From the NCBI GenBank assembly GCA_047967505.1, contig CM106540.1: a DNA stretch of 64,000 bases; one strand, written 5' to 3'. The DNA is from Dipteris shenzhenensis. Lineage: Eukaryota > Polypodiophyta > Polypodiopsida > Gleicheniales. The notes below the pieces were generated by a model that did not search any database, was not told where the DNA came from, and saw only the letters and a program-made list of their open reading frames with translations. Both the position numbers and the translations under genes were made by a program. Positions 31,626 to 42,960 of the stretch are shown one piece after another. Every line of letters starts with the position of its first letter. Within the stretch, counting starts at the first letter, position 1.

Positions 31626-32830
31626 TTACAACAGAATAGAGTCTAATGAATCCTCTTGAGGCTGTGATTCTCTAAGAGTGCATTGAGTATCTACTTCTTG
31701 TGTCGATGGTGTACATTGAGTTTCTACTTCTAGTACAGTCGGGATAGACTCAATCTCTTCCTCCCTTGCAAGATGTGGATGCACATTGAGTCTCTACTTC
31801 TTGTGTAGGTAGAATGCATTGAGTCTCTAATTCAAGTGGAGACTGTAATGCTTTTGCCATAGACTCATTCTCTGTTTGAGGTTGTGATGCACAAGGAGAC
31901 TGAATTGTCTCTTGTCTTTCTTTGGCTCCCTCGAGTTCTTCATTGATATCATGTTGTTTCCCAATGGTAGCAGTGAGGTCGTGAACAATCTTAGCCATAA
32001 AATCTTGTAGCTCAAGCTTTGTCTATGCTTCTATTGAGACATGTTCAAAAATTTCATTGAGGAACAACATGAAGCTATAGGCAACTCTCCACCCACTACT
32101 AAACTCATCTTTCTGCTCCATTACGAGGCGTGTCTGGAAATTTGGTTGGTCTTGATGCTCCCTGATTCTTATAATCGCAGATACTAACTTGTTTGTAGAC
32201 TTGTCCATCATGACATATGACAAAGTGAATTTGTGTAGTAAATAGTAAGATGTATGTTTATAATGGTATGATAAAAGAACACTTACTTGAACACCCCGTT
32301 AAAGCCTCTAAATGAATTGACAAACCACCAATGGTTGTCATATCAAGATCCCATACTATCAAGCTCCAATGTGAGCTACATCACAAATAAAGAAAAAAAG
32401 ATTTATTGACACAATATTATTTATTAATTGACACGTTATTATAAATAAAAGAGTAAAAGAAAGGTTGAGATGATACTTACTTCTCATAATATGGCATAAA
32501 GACGACTAGCATGCCATCCAAGTCTAAAGGTTGTAGCATTAAACAAACATCATCTACCGTCTTAAGACTTGGTATCACTAAGTACAACTGAAAGGAGAGA
32601 ATCGAGCACACACACATGATTCTGTACTGATCTAAGAAAGTGAAATATAACCGTACTGGAGCAACAAATAAACAAATGTTAGAAGTAGATTGAATTAAAT
32701 GATTGAAGTATCAAGCCAAGAGAAGTTCATATCAAACTGGAGGATGGCCATCATGACTTTGTCATTAGCCTCTTTCAAAGGGTCGAAGAGGATTGCAACT
32801 TCCTTGCTACCAAATGTCAAAACATGAGGT
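31626..32830 (-). pseudogene. Ulp1/C48-like protease domain, unit A
   Basis: Exon-like blocks on the minus strand, aligned with unit B, are: EVAILFDPLKEANDK (about 32745-32800); LVIPSLKTVDDV leading to the LDLDGMLVVFMPYYE block, ending at a GTAAGT donor (about 32480-32600); an 89-base exon (32287-32375) opening with HWSL after a TGTAG acceptor and ending at GTAAGT; and a last exon (31626 to about 32225) with MEQKDEFSSGW. In C48 proteases the His, Asp and Cys of H-W, D and (S/D)CG are catalytic. Here the Cys position is Ser (SSGW, 32089-32100). The 89-base exon is one base short against unit B, and a TAG at about 32020-32022 and a frameshift near 31750 follow. The tail repeats (E/D)TQC four times and ends at a TAA at 31626-31628. 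It is probably dead. Confidence 0.6.
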
Positions 32831-33850
32831 CACTTGCTAATGATAACCCTAACCTCAAAAGAGCTCCCCATTTCGTCCAATACAGCAGTTACATTAGGAC
32901 AACTTATGGGTGTAGCAACCAATGTTTCCTCTGGATGCTCCACCACATTATCAATAAATGCCTTAATGGTGGATTGCATAAATGCGTGCAGATGCAAGTC
33001 TGTATATGCCAACAATGAGGTTTCACTGCCGCTCAAATTAAAAATTTGAGCAAGGAGGAAAAAATAGTTATATTCGACTCTCCACCCACAACTGTGGCCA
33101 TCATTCTGCTTCATTGCGGGGCATGTTACATACTCTATTTGATCTTCTAAGTCACCTTCCATTTGCATAAGTGCATTATAGCACCTACCAACTTTCGATT
33201 CAATCTACATATCAAAATAGATAACATAAATGAATGTGCGCATTGCATAGGATGCATCTGATTGAAGTAATTGTGACATAGGTAGGTTATACTTACTCTG
33301 ACACACTGCGATGGATAGATACTATTGAATTGACAAAGAAACATTGCTTGGCTAACATGTCCACAGTCACCAAGCTCCAATGCGAGCTACATTATCAATT
33401 AAGAATAATTATTATTTGACTTTGACATAAACCTCCACGATGTAAGAGATAAGATAAGTAAGGATTGATACTCACTCCTCATGATATGTAGTAAAGATAA
33501 CTCGCGCCTCAGTCAAATCAACAGGTTGCAACCACTTAAAAACATCATCTATGGTCTTTTTCTTATTGCTAAGTACATTAGAAACAAGAGGATTGACCAT
33601 ATATACATGTCTCTGTATATATAGGGGGAGCTATTCTAAAACCATATTGCAATAAAAAGAAAATAATATTAGTTCATTTGATCCAATGGAAATACAAAAT
33701 CATAAAGTCAAGAAAAAGTTTGTGTCAAACTTGAGGATGGCTATTGTGACAATGTCATTAACCTCTTTCTTGGAGTTTAAGAGGATTGAAATGTCCTCTT
33801 CATTGAATAGAAAAGTAAGAGGTTGTTGTCAAACTTGAAACCGAATAGAT
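32828..33850 (-). pseudogene. Ulp1/C48-like protease domain, unit B
   Basis: Minus-strand blocks are: FNEEDISILLNSKKEVND (about 33735-33810); an exon after TATATACAG with NKKKTIDDVFKWLQPVDLTE and VIFTTYHE, ending at GTGAGT (about 33478-33625); a 90-base exon (33297-33386) with SHWSLVTVDM; and a last exon with MKQNDGHSCGWRVEYN (SCGW at 33082-33093). The order His, Asp, Gln, Cys and the spacing fit Ulp1-type SUMO proteases. The splice phase between the last two exons does not fit without an internal acceptor at about 33185, so an indel is likely. The last exon runs in frame, past one TGA at 32828-32830, into unit A, implying that both units belonged to one gene. Confidence 0.6.
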
Positions 33851-33889
33851 GAGTTTGAAGATCATTCTGGATACTCTATCGCCACTGTG

Positions 33890-34052
33890 ACAAGTGGTTC
33901 TATGATTGTATCAAAAGTAGGGATGAGATCAACAAAGGACTATTCGGTATTTGACTTTGACTATGAAACAGTTAATGTTACAAATGGTTCTATGAATGTA
34001 TCAAAAGCAGGGATGGGATCGACAAAGGAGTATTTAGTATTTGACTGTCAGA
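33890..34052 (-). repeat. 90-bp tandem duplication upstream of unit B
   Basis: ACAAGTGGTTCTATGATTGT (33890) is repeated from 33980 as ACAAATGGTTCTATGAATGT with the following 50 bases also matching. On the minus strand both copies read (S/Y)SFVD-x-IP-x-FDT-x-IEP-x-VT, whose end resembles the C-terminal part of unit B, so this looks like the end of a further domain copy. A 97-codon plus-strand frame here is the mirror reading. Confidence 0.55.
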
Positions 34053-34180
34053 GTGATAAGATCAAGGATGCAACATCCCATGAAAACAAAGTGACAAATA
34101 AATCTTACAAGGAGAACTACACAAATCCAAATAAGGATGTACAAAAGGTCCCAAAACGGACATACAGATGCATGAAATGA

Positions 34181-34905
34181 AAGCGAGTCTAGGTAGATCC
34201 AGAAAAGCAACCAAAGAGAATAAGAGTAATGAATGAAGATGTTATGCTAAAAGCAATGCGATTGCTGTAAGTGTAGATGTATGCAATCCATTAACTTACA
34301 TGACATATATATGTACATTGAATTATCATCACGTAAGTTGAATTGAATTGCCATTGCTAGAAATAGAAATGGTGACACCTGAAATGATGACATGTGGTAA
34401 GATCTTCTCCTCCAAGCTGATTACTTTTTGTTCCTTTGTCTGTGGTGGTTAAAGAAAAGAAAAGAAAAGAATAAATGGCTGACATAAGATATTTCAAGAT
34501 CTTATTTGAAGAGAGTTTTTTCAAAAGAGCGAGAGAATGAGTAAGGGTATTCAAGGCATTGCCCTCCAACGTTTTACTACACTAGTACTTAAATCTGCTA
34601 CCTCTCTGCTACACAGATTGAGCTTCATTGGTGTTTTGGGCTTCGAATGACTTCCAATAATTTCAGCAATGCAACATTCTTGAAGCCTAGCATTTTTGTA
34701 TAAGTTTCATTTTGAAGCTCAAGCCTATCTCTAGAGCTTCAAGGTGTAATATATAGATATCTTTATGTAATATAATTACTAGTTAGAACTTAGTCATTTA
34801 AACTTACATATATGTAATATATACATATAATATAGTTACTAGTTAGTTGTTTGAATTTATCTAGTATGCTCCTATCTAAAATCTCAAGGAGGCCCCCCCG
34901 CCTCC

Positions 34906-34949
<44 letters not shown>

Positions 34950-35530
34950 TTCTACTTCCCAATTTTCATCATTTCTTAGTGCATCTCCCAATCATTTCAA
35001 TCATTTGAAAGAGTCACTGAATGTTGTATCAACTTTTTGTCTAGGGCAAGAAATGTCCCAGCCTCACACACAATGCACATCCATGATTCCACCTAGCTTC
35101 AACAATTGACTCTTAGTCTTTAAGGAGTCTTGGAGTGTCAACCACGCTCTACCTTGCCCTCTAGTATCCTAGATGATTCACATAATCGACTCTTACTCTC
35201 CAAGGACTGATGCTCTAGCCTCACCCTCCTATCTATTGAAGTCTTGGATTCCATACTATAGATGAAGAGAGCTACTATTTGTAGGCCTTAAATTTGTTCT
35301 TCATAAAAATTTCCTTGAAGTTCCCAAAAAAAAATCACCCTTCAAAACACCCACGTTTCTAGCTCCCTCCTCTACTACACATTTACAGAATATGTATTAA
35401 CTATGGCTACTCATTATATTTTTGAGCCAATATATAACTCATTTGTCTCACAAAAGTAAATCGCTTCAGCCTTCATGTCTTCCACAAGAGTTTTCTCACC
35501 TAAGCTACCTATGCAATATGCTCATCTAAG
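34181..35530. other. No gene; microsatellite and AT-rich DNA
   Basis: Nothing coding was recognised. It contains a (TC)19 run at 34909-34946 and a short worn tandem duplication of TATGTAATATA(A/G)T(T/A)ACTAGTTAG near 34760-34850. Confidence 0.6.
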
Positions 35531-35539
35531 TTGCAAACC

Positions 35540-37780
35540 TATAACAAGACATTATCAAGCTCCAAAAACAGTCAATCAAGTAATTAAATTGAAAGCTTTT
35601 TATACTTTTTGAAGTCTGATAGTGAATTGTGATTCGTTAAATATTTTCATTTTTGCTTGTACTTTGTTAAATTCAGTTGAGGAGTCTATAGCCCACACGA
35701 GATCATCCCTTGTGTTGTTGCTTCTCAAACAAAAGCCTTGAACATTATGCCTCAGTAGATCTGACTTATCAGTGATTATGCATCAGTAGAATATGACATA
35801 GCTAATCCATTAACCAATCCTTTATGAGTCTACCATTGGTTTGAACTCTCCTTTGCTACATCTAGTTGTTGCCTTATTACATCTAATTACCGGTTAGCTA
35901 AAAGCTTACTACAAGTTGGTCAAGTCATGTGTGAGTTTTTGCTTTGCTTGTTGTGAGGTAATGTTGGTTGTCGGCTTGTTGCTGCTATGCATTAGTCATC
36001 TTTCATGTCTAGGAGCTATGTTGTTTTGTTTGTTTGCATTGATTAGCAAGTCTTTGAGTGGAAAGTCATTGATGTGTAGCTTTATTTTAGTGACAATGCT
36101 TTCTTCAATTAGATTGCTCTCAAAAATTCACTTTTGAGGTATTTTTTCAATACCTCATCTTTTTATTATTATGAATTGAAAATATATTAATCTTTTACCA
36201 TGATTCTTTATGAATTGAAAATCATAAATCATGGTTCATAGAGAGAAATAAAAACCATTATGTATTACTAGAAATTCATATAGTTAGAAAGCATATAAGG
36301 CTATGAAATCATTTAACATGTTTTTATTAAGAACAAGAAACATCAAAGGACACTTTTTGGTATGTTTGGCAAGCCTACATCTCAAGAATCCCTAGCTATC
36401 AGTTTTCTATCAACTATGCATGAACTTTTTGGATCTAAAGATGAAGAGATCAATAATAAAATAAAAAATGAAAATAATAATATAGGACATGATATGGATT
36501 TTGTAGGGATAAATAAGATTGAGCTTAACTCAAGCATGGATCCTTCTAGAAAAGAAATGAAAAGAGAGGTTACACGAAAGTTTAAAAGGGAATGGATGAC
36601 AAAATGGCCATTTTAAAGGTCATGATCGTTGAAGGATGGAAAATCTTAAAGTGTGAGTGGTGTGAGAAGTACAAAGTTCAAGGGCCCTAGAAAAAAGGAC
36701 ATGGATGCACAACTCTTCAATTGACAACCATTAAAAAGCATGCAAAGGTAAATAATCATCGATTTGCTAGGCAATGATGGATTCATGAAAAAGGAAAGAT
36801 GAAGTTACCTCAATTCTCAAAAGATGATGGAATGTAAAAATAAAGATAGGATCATAACTGTCATGAAGCTAATGTACTTCACTGCATAGGAAGACTTGGC
36901 TATTGCTAAATATGAAGCAAGTGGCTCACTGGGATAGAACCAACATTAGCCAAATATGCCATTGAGTAGTGAGTAATCATCTTACACCAACATGGTCTTG
37001 GGAAAAGAGTTTCTTTTATCGATATCAAAGTCTCTTTGTAATTGTCGAAGAGAGGCTATGTCATCCAGTCCATTTTATGCATTGATGAGAACATTGATAG
37101 GCCTATGAGAAATATCTCATTGTTTACATAGCCTATCTTTTTGAAGCTAGAAAAGGCACATGCTATATACAATTTGTGAGGCTTCTTATTGTCGAAGATA
37201 GATGTGCACAAACCATGTTAGATGTAGTCAAAGTACTTATGAGTCAAATGATTTTTTCTCCTTAATGTTTGGTTGGCATAGCAACAACTGATGGTGCTAG
37301 TGCAATGATTGGATGCCATGACGACCTTATGACAAATTTACGTAGAGAGGTTTTCTCATCTAGCGAATGCACATTGCATAGCATATCAAAAGGCTCTAGC
37401 AGAAGCATATGCATCAAAGGTTTTTCCCTTTCTATCATACATTGACAAATTACAAATAAATCTATTGATGGTGGATACGTGCATTGTAGCTCAGGTATAA
37501 ATCCTTGCATAGTTTTGTTTAGGCCATGAATATGGATGATGTGCAATGGCTTGTTAGGAGAGATGTCATGATGAGACTTGTAAGATTTATGCTTGTTATT
37601 CTTGGATTTTCAAAGGATAGTGCCTTGTTATGGTATAACAAAAAAAGAACTTTCAAGCTTCAATTTTACATTCATATGTTTGTGGATGTTTTTGCCAATT
37701 CACACAAGATACATCAGGGCCAAGAACCCTTAATAAGGTTTTACTTTGGAAATCCTCATTCACATGCAACTATCCGTGTC
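35540..37780 (+). pseudogene. hAT-type transposase copy, left arm of a palindrome
   Basis: The plus strand carries a worn hAT-type transposase of the kind with a zinc-finger N-terminus and a DUF4371-like middle part. Landmarks are RKFKREWMTKWPF (36575-36615), a CEWC...C...H finger region (36650-36740), EFLLSISKSL (about 37000-37030), VGIATTDGASAMIGCHDDLM (37268-37330) and ALAEAY (about 37395). Stops and frame changes are frequent. The first about 800 bases hold no transposase motif and represent element leader. The C-terminal dimerisation domain is missing; similarity ends near the centre of the palindrome. Confidence 0.75.
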
Positions 37781-37799
37781 CATTTCTCCAGTATCCAAT

Positions 37800-40390
37800 T
37801 CATTATCCTTATTGTCCTTGCCTAGAATTTGAACATCGTAATTGATGCATGATCAAATTTCCTTCATTTGTTTGTTGTTCCAAGGTCCCACCAATGGACT
37901 TGGCAATAAACTTGGCAAGATGTGTGTCCTTTGAGAAGCTATTGTATAAGAAGCTCCTTTGAAAATATTTACTAGCTAGATCAATTGCTATTCCTAGGGA
38001 TGCCAAATCAATATTTTCACTTTTTGTTGAGCATTTTTAGATCATGCAAAATATCTGGCAACATATGAATGAAAATTTGAAGCTTGAAAGTTCTTGCTTT
38101 GTTATCCCATGACATGGTACCATATTTCCAAAAGCTAAGGAAGGAAAATCCTTTGATGTATCTACTACTGCTAGAGCCTCCTACTGTGCTCTACAATGTA
38201 CATCTGGTGTACATTCACAAGATGAGAAATTTCTCTCCACAACTTTGTCAAAGGCCATCATGACATCCAATCATTAAACTAAGACCATCAGTCTGTGCTA
38301 ACTAAACATTGAGGAGACAAATCCATTTCAATCATAAGTACTTTGATTACATCTAATATGTTTGTGCACATTTGTGTCCGATAATAAGAAGCCTCACAAA
38401 CTCTATGCAGCATGTGTCTTTTCCAACTTCAAAAATATAGGTTATGCAAACAACAAGATGTTTCTCATAAGCGCTATGAGTGCTCTCATCTAGCATCAAT
38501 GCATAAAAGGGTCAAAGCATGCTATGGTAAATGTACTATTGGCACAATGCTTTAGTACTCATTATTTCTAAAAACACTTTATTGCCAATACACATTACTT
38601 TTTAGTCAACATCCATGGGATAGAATCCAAAGGTACTCGCAAAGCTTGAAAATACTCTATAACTACTTTAAAATCTGTCTTGTGACTACTATTTTTTTTT
38701 TTGCCAAAAAGAGTAATAAACAAGTACACCATAGCATGCTTTGGTCCAAATGGAGTGGATGACATAGCCTCTCTTTGATGATTAAAAAGAGACTCTGATA
38801 TCGATAGAAGAAACCCTCTGTCTAAGCCCATGTTGGTGTAAGATGGGTATTCATACTCAACAGCAAATGAAAATTGTATCCCAGAAAGCAAAGTGCCTCA
38901 TATTTACTAATAGCTAGGTGGGAGCTAGGTCTTCATGTGCAATGAAGTACATTAACTTCATGACAATTATGATCCTAAATTTATTTTCTTCCATCATCTT
39001 TTGAGAATGTTAAGATAACTTCATTTTTAAAATAAAACTAATCCATTGTGGCCTAGCAAATTGATGATCATTTGCCTTTGCATGCCTTTTAATGGCTATC
39101 GACGATTGAAGAGTTGTGCATCCATGTCCTTTTCCCCAAGGCCCTTGCACTTTGTACTTCTCACCACTCACACTGTAGGACTTCTCATCCTACAAAGATC
39201 ATGACCTTTAAAAAAGGTCATTTTATCATATGCATTCCCTCTTGAACTTTCGTGTAATCTCTTTTTTCTTTTCTTTTGTAGAAGGATCTATGCTTGAGTT
39301 AACCTCCCATTTACCCCCAAAAAATCCATATGATTCATGTCCTATATCATCATTTTCATTTTCAATTTTCATCATTAATCTCTTCATCTTTAGATTCAAA
39401 AAGTTCAATTCACGGTTGATAGTTCAGGATTCTTGAGTTGTAGGCTTGCCAAACACATAAAAAAGTTTCCTTTGATAACTCTTAGCTAAATGATGTTTCT
39501 TAATTTTGTTCTTTAAAAAGCTAAATGATTTCTAATATGCTTTCTAGCTATAAATTCCTAGTAATACATTATGGTTTTCATTTCAATCATTATCTATGAT
39601 TTTCAATTCATAAAGAATCTTGATAAAAGCTGAATATATTCTCCCTTCATAAGGATAAAAATTTGAGGCACTGAAAAAATACCTCAAAAGTGAATTTTTG
39701 AGAGGAATTTGATTGAAGAGCCTAGGGTCATGAAGCTTAATCTTTTCTTTTGCTATGGCCGTGTTGGGTTCAGCAAAGCGAATAGAGAAATGACAATAGT
39801 TGGAAGTTGTACAAAGCACCTGTATGGCACAAATGAAGCTACGCATCAATGATAAGCAAGACACACATGAAAGACGACTAATGCATAGTAGTAGCAAGGC
39901 TGCAACCAACATTACCTCACGATAAGCAAAGAAGCAACTCACACATGACTTCACCAACTCATAGCAAGCTCTTAACAAGGCAACAACTAGACGCAACAAA
40001 GTTACAAAGGCGAGTTGAAACCAACTAGCCTATTGGTTAGACGGAACAAGGCAACAAAAGGCGGGCTCAAACCAACGATGGACTCGTAGAGGATTGATTA
40101 ATTGATTAGCTACGTCATATTCTGCTGAGGATAGTCGTAGCTACGTCATATTATGCTGAGGCACAACGTTCAGGGTTTTCTGTGAGAAGCAATGATACAC
40201 ACTGGGTGATCCCGCGTGGGCTATGGACTCTTGGATTGAAGCTAACAAAGTACAAGCAGAAATACAAATATTTAACGAATGCCATACTTCAAAAAGTCAG
40301 GAAAGCTGTTCTCAGTTTGTCGTCTGAGCTCGATAATGTCTTATTACAGGTTTGGGAAGCGATTGACTCTTGAGATATAAAGGAGAAAAG
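37800..40390 (-). pseudogene. hAT-type transposase copy, right arm of a palindrome
   Basis: This is the same gene as the left arm, on the other strand and independently decayed. Motifs are ITRKFKREC (39230-39260), GHGCTTLQ (about 39100-39130), GFLLSISESLFNHQREAMSS (38760-38820), EKHLVVCITYI (about 38440-38475) and NIDLASLGIAIDLASKYF (about 37950-38005). It extends past the left copy at its 3' end. The upstream region (39600-40390) matches 35540-36170 in reverse, including TCAATCCAAGAGTCCATAGC against TCAGTTGAGGAGTCTATAGC. Confidence 0.75.
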
Positions 40391-40459
40391 CTAGTCAAGA
40401 CATTACAGGTTTGGGAAGCGATTGACTCTTGAGATATAAAGTAGAAAAGCTAGTCAGGA
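40343..40459. repeat. 59-bp tandem duplication
   Basis: ATTACAGGTTTGGGAAGCGA and the following 38 bases occur at 40343 and again at 40402 with one or two changes. It lies at the outer edge of the right hAT arm. Confidence 0.85.
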
Positions 40460-41428
40460 AATAAGGAAATCAGGATTACGCTAACTAGTGGAAAGACAGA
40501 GGCAAATTTAGATTCGCAACCAAGGAGAGTGAGCAGGTGGAGCATGAAAGGACTTGAGAACGAAGTTACAAAAGTAAAATTATAGGCAGTGTGGATACTC
40601 ACAAAAGAACGGCCGACTCCAGATCGACTCCTGACTGGCCTTCCAGTTTCCGACTTCGCTAAAAGAACTTGAGACTTCGTTACAAAAGGTTGAATTTACA
40701 GGCAACGTGGATACTTTCAAAAAAAAACGGCCGACTCCCGATTGGCCTTCCATGTTCCCGTCTCGCTGCTAGACTCCTTGTCACTTGACGTTTTGGCTTT
40801 GGCAATCGACCGACATAACTACACCCGAACGGAGAGGAGTATCTAAGAAAAGATAAGAGAGCACTCTTGCCAACACGGAGGAGAGAATCGATGCTCTCAG
40901 AATTGGACAAGCTTGTGAATGCTGAATCGATGGAGGCGCCTTAGATGAACTTACTCGGTATGGAGGCCAGCCATCCGTTTTGCAGTGACTCCATGCCATT
41001 TTTTAGTCACTGGCGTGATTCTTGGGGGACCACGCTTCCTTCCTAGCCGAGAGATTGGGGAGGACTTAGCTCCTAAGCGGATGCTTTCTTCCCCATTCTG
41101 AAGAGGCGTTTCTCCAAGTCTGTCTTTTTTGGAATAGATGGTCTGCCACCCTACTCTCATTTCTTTGTTCACTTCGCTGCTGAAACAATTGGTGGGCGTT
41201 AGTTTTTCCACGCTTGGAAGCCCAAACGAACAACCATCTGACTTCTCAGCTTCCCTACTCTCAAGATGATTATCTGCTAGATGTTCGCTGAGCAGCCCGT
41301 GGTTTCTTTATTACATACATTACCCATTGTAAGGCGTTGTTTCTTTATATTCAGTACTCCTGACATTTCTATTCCCAGACCCGGGATCTCCATTCTCAGA
41401 CCTGAACGTAGCATTTCGTCCCGAAGAG
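40460..41428. other. No recognised gene
   Basis: GC content is higher here than around it and several frames of 60-90 codons overlap on both strands, but no motif was recognised. A repeated word near 40602-40640 and 40722-40760 (ACGGCCGACTCC(A/C)GAT, then GGCCTTCCA) shows a local duplication of about 120 bases. Confidence 0.4.
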
Positions 41429-41677
41429 ATGACGTTATACGCTTACAAGAGATCTTCGATAGCCTTACGGTACTCATTTGCACATATTGTGCGATGCGGG
41501 ATGAGTAACTTGCCGTCGCTATGTGAACTGGCAAGGCTGTTCTGGGTAAACATTTTAGGTTGTACAGAGCTGATGGTCTTGGATGTCGGCTGCTCAGTTT
41601 CTTATGTAAACATGGAGCGTTGCAGCAGTTTGAGATGTTTCCACGTGCTCCTGACGAAATGCTGGAAATTTGTTTGA
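41429..41677 (+). pseudogene. Possible leucine-rich-repeat scrap
   Basis: The plus-strand frame ends with LPSLCELARLFWVNILGCTE, then LMVLDVGC and CSSLRCFHVLLTKCWKF. This resembles two repeats of the cysteine-containing LRR kind found in plant NBS-LRR proteins. The stop at 41675-41677 and frame changes on both sides leave only this piece. A 155-codon frame on the opposite strand covers the same bases and lacks any motif. Composition chance is a real alternative. Confidence 0.3.
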
Positions 41678-41822
41678 TGGGAGGATGGAGATTTGCAAGC
41701 GAAGAGAGGTTGGTGACTTGGATTATTAATGAGACGAGTAGCATGACCCATCTACAACACGTTAGAGACCGGTCTATTGGGTCTCAAAGTGGGATCTTGA
41801 AATGTCCTTAATTTCAAGTTTC

Positions 41823-42960
41823 AAGACTAGAGAGAGAGAGAGTTGGGTTTGGGGATGTGGATGGAGTGAGTGGGTGAGGCGGAATCGTGTTGGGCAAGGC
41901 AAGCGGCAAGGAGTGGTATAGCCAAGGAGGAGCTCTCACAAAAGAAACAAACTACTCCTTGCTCTAGCTCAAATTGCGAGTGGGAGAGCCTTAATAAACT
42001 TGTTGTTAGAAGGGTGGTAGAAAAAAGTTCAATCCATCTTTCTCAACCAAGTTCATAATCCAACATAAAGCAGCAAAGCAAATAACAAATGATGGTGGAT
42101 CTAAAGGCCACACATGCACATAAAATCTTCTCCATCTCTAATGTACGAATAGCCTCGGCATCTCATCCTCTTCATAGGTAGAAACCTTGCCTAATGATAC
42201 CCCCACATGCTTGGATGCTCATACTACACGTCCTTGAACAACTCATCCACAATGTTAACCATCTCCAAATCTCTATCCACCTCCTTAGAATCAATCAGAC
42301 TCTCCCTTCTATGTCCATCTTCACCACAAGTATGTGTTGGCCTTTAGTTTGAATCTGGCGATGTTCACCTCACCTTTGCCTCATCATCCATGTTGCTTAC
42401 AAAATGTAGTTGTTTGGATCATCAAGCTTGTCATGGATCTCATCAGGTTGCAAGGTGAAGCCTCTAGTTATTGTTCTCAAGGCAATCACCCTATCCACTT
42501 GGGTTGTCAATTCTCTAAGAAATCCCTTCTCTATTGCCTATACAATCAAAATCCACATGCAAAAAACAAAAATGCCAATGCTCTCACCCTCATAGTCAGC
42601 CAATACCCCAACTTCCACTTGCCTTAATGCCTTATATGTGCATACACAAACACACACCCATTATACCTCTACACATGTAACATGTATATGTATACAATAT
42701 ATTTGACTAACCCTCTTTCACATAGGGGAGAGAGAGAGACAGAGACAAAGACAGAGAGATAGAGACAGAGACAGAGAGAGAGGGGGGGGCGCTGCACTGG
42801 GGACGTGAATGGAGTGAGTAGGTTGGGGGGAAACTTGTTGGAAAAAGCATCCAAGAAGATAGAACGTGGGAGGAGTAAGGCAAGCGTAGCAATGAGAGGG
42901 TGCCACATGGCACAACCTTCCTTGCACTCAAGAGGATCTCTTATAGAAGACACCAACTTT
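41823..42960. repeat. Two related GA-rich segments
   Basis: GAGAGAGAG is followed by GGGGATGTGGATGGAGTGAGTGGGT at about 41853-41880 and by GGGGACGTGAATGGAGTGAGTAGGT at about 42797-42825. Both then have TTG(T)TGG and, later, GGCAAGCG. The similarity lasts roughly 110 bases. The stretch between them holds no recognised gene. Confidence 0.45.

Larger units (their letters stand above)
35540..40390. repeat. 4.9-kb imperfect inverted repeat (hAT palindrome)
   Basis: Arms 35540 to about 37780 and about 37800-40390 are inverted copies. Matching points from the outside in are 35540/40345, 35630/40280, 35780/40110, 35930/39930, 36575/39245, 37005/38805 and 37640/38100. The near-absence of a spacer makes it a potential long hairpin if transcribed. 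The outer limits are where I lose alignment by eye. Confidence 0.75.

Noticed and set aside
33887-34180. 97-codon plus-strand frame with an internal 30-residue repeat
   Set aside because: The 90-bp duplication reads better on the minus strand, where it resembles the end of the adjacent protease-like unit; the plus frame is probably its shadow.
37262-37546. Minus-strand frame of 94 codons in the left hAT arm
   Set aside because: It is the antisense of the plus-strand transposase segment that contains VGIATTDGASAMIG.
39583-39999. 138-codon minus-strand frame rich in Leu and Cys, resembling a membrane protein
   Set aside because: It lies in the untranslated leader of the right hAT arm; the matching part of the left arm (35916-36137) keeps only part of the frame, so it is not conserved as coding.
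40680-41744. Several 75-155-codon minus-strand frames as host exons
   Set aside because: No motif, no consistent splice sites and overlap with open frames on the other strand; higher GC explains the longer frames.
41776-41830. GGGTCTCAAAGTGGGATC resembling the end of the 737-bp inverted-repeat element
   Set aside because: The outermost bases differ and no inverted partner was found nearby; similarity covers about 12 bases only.
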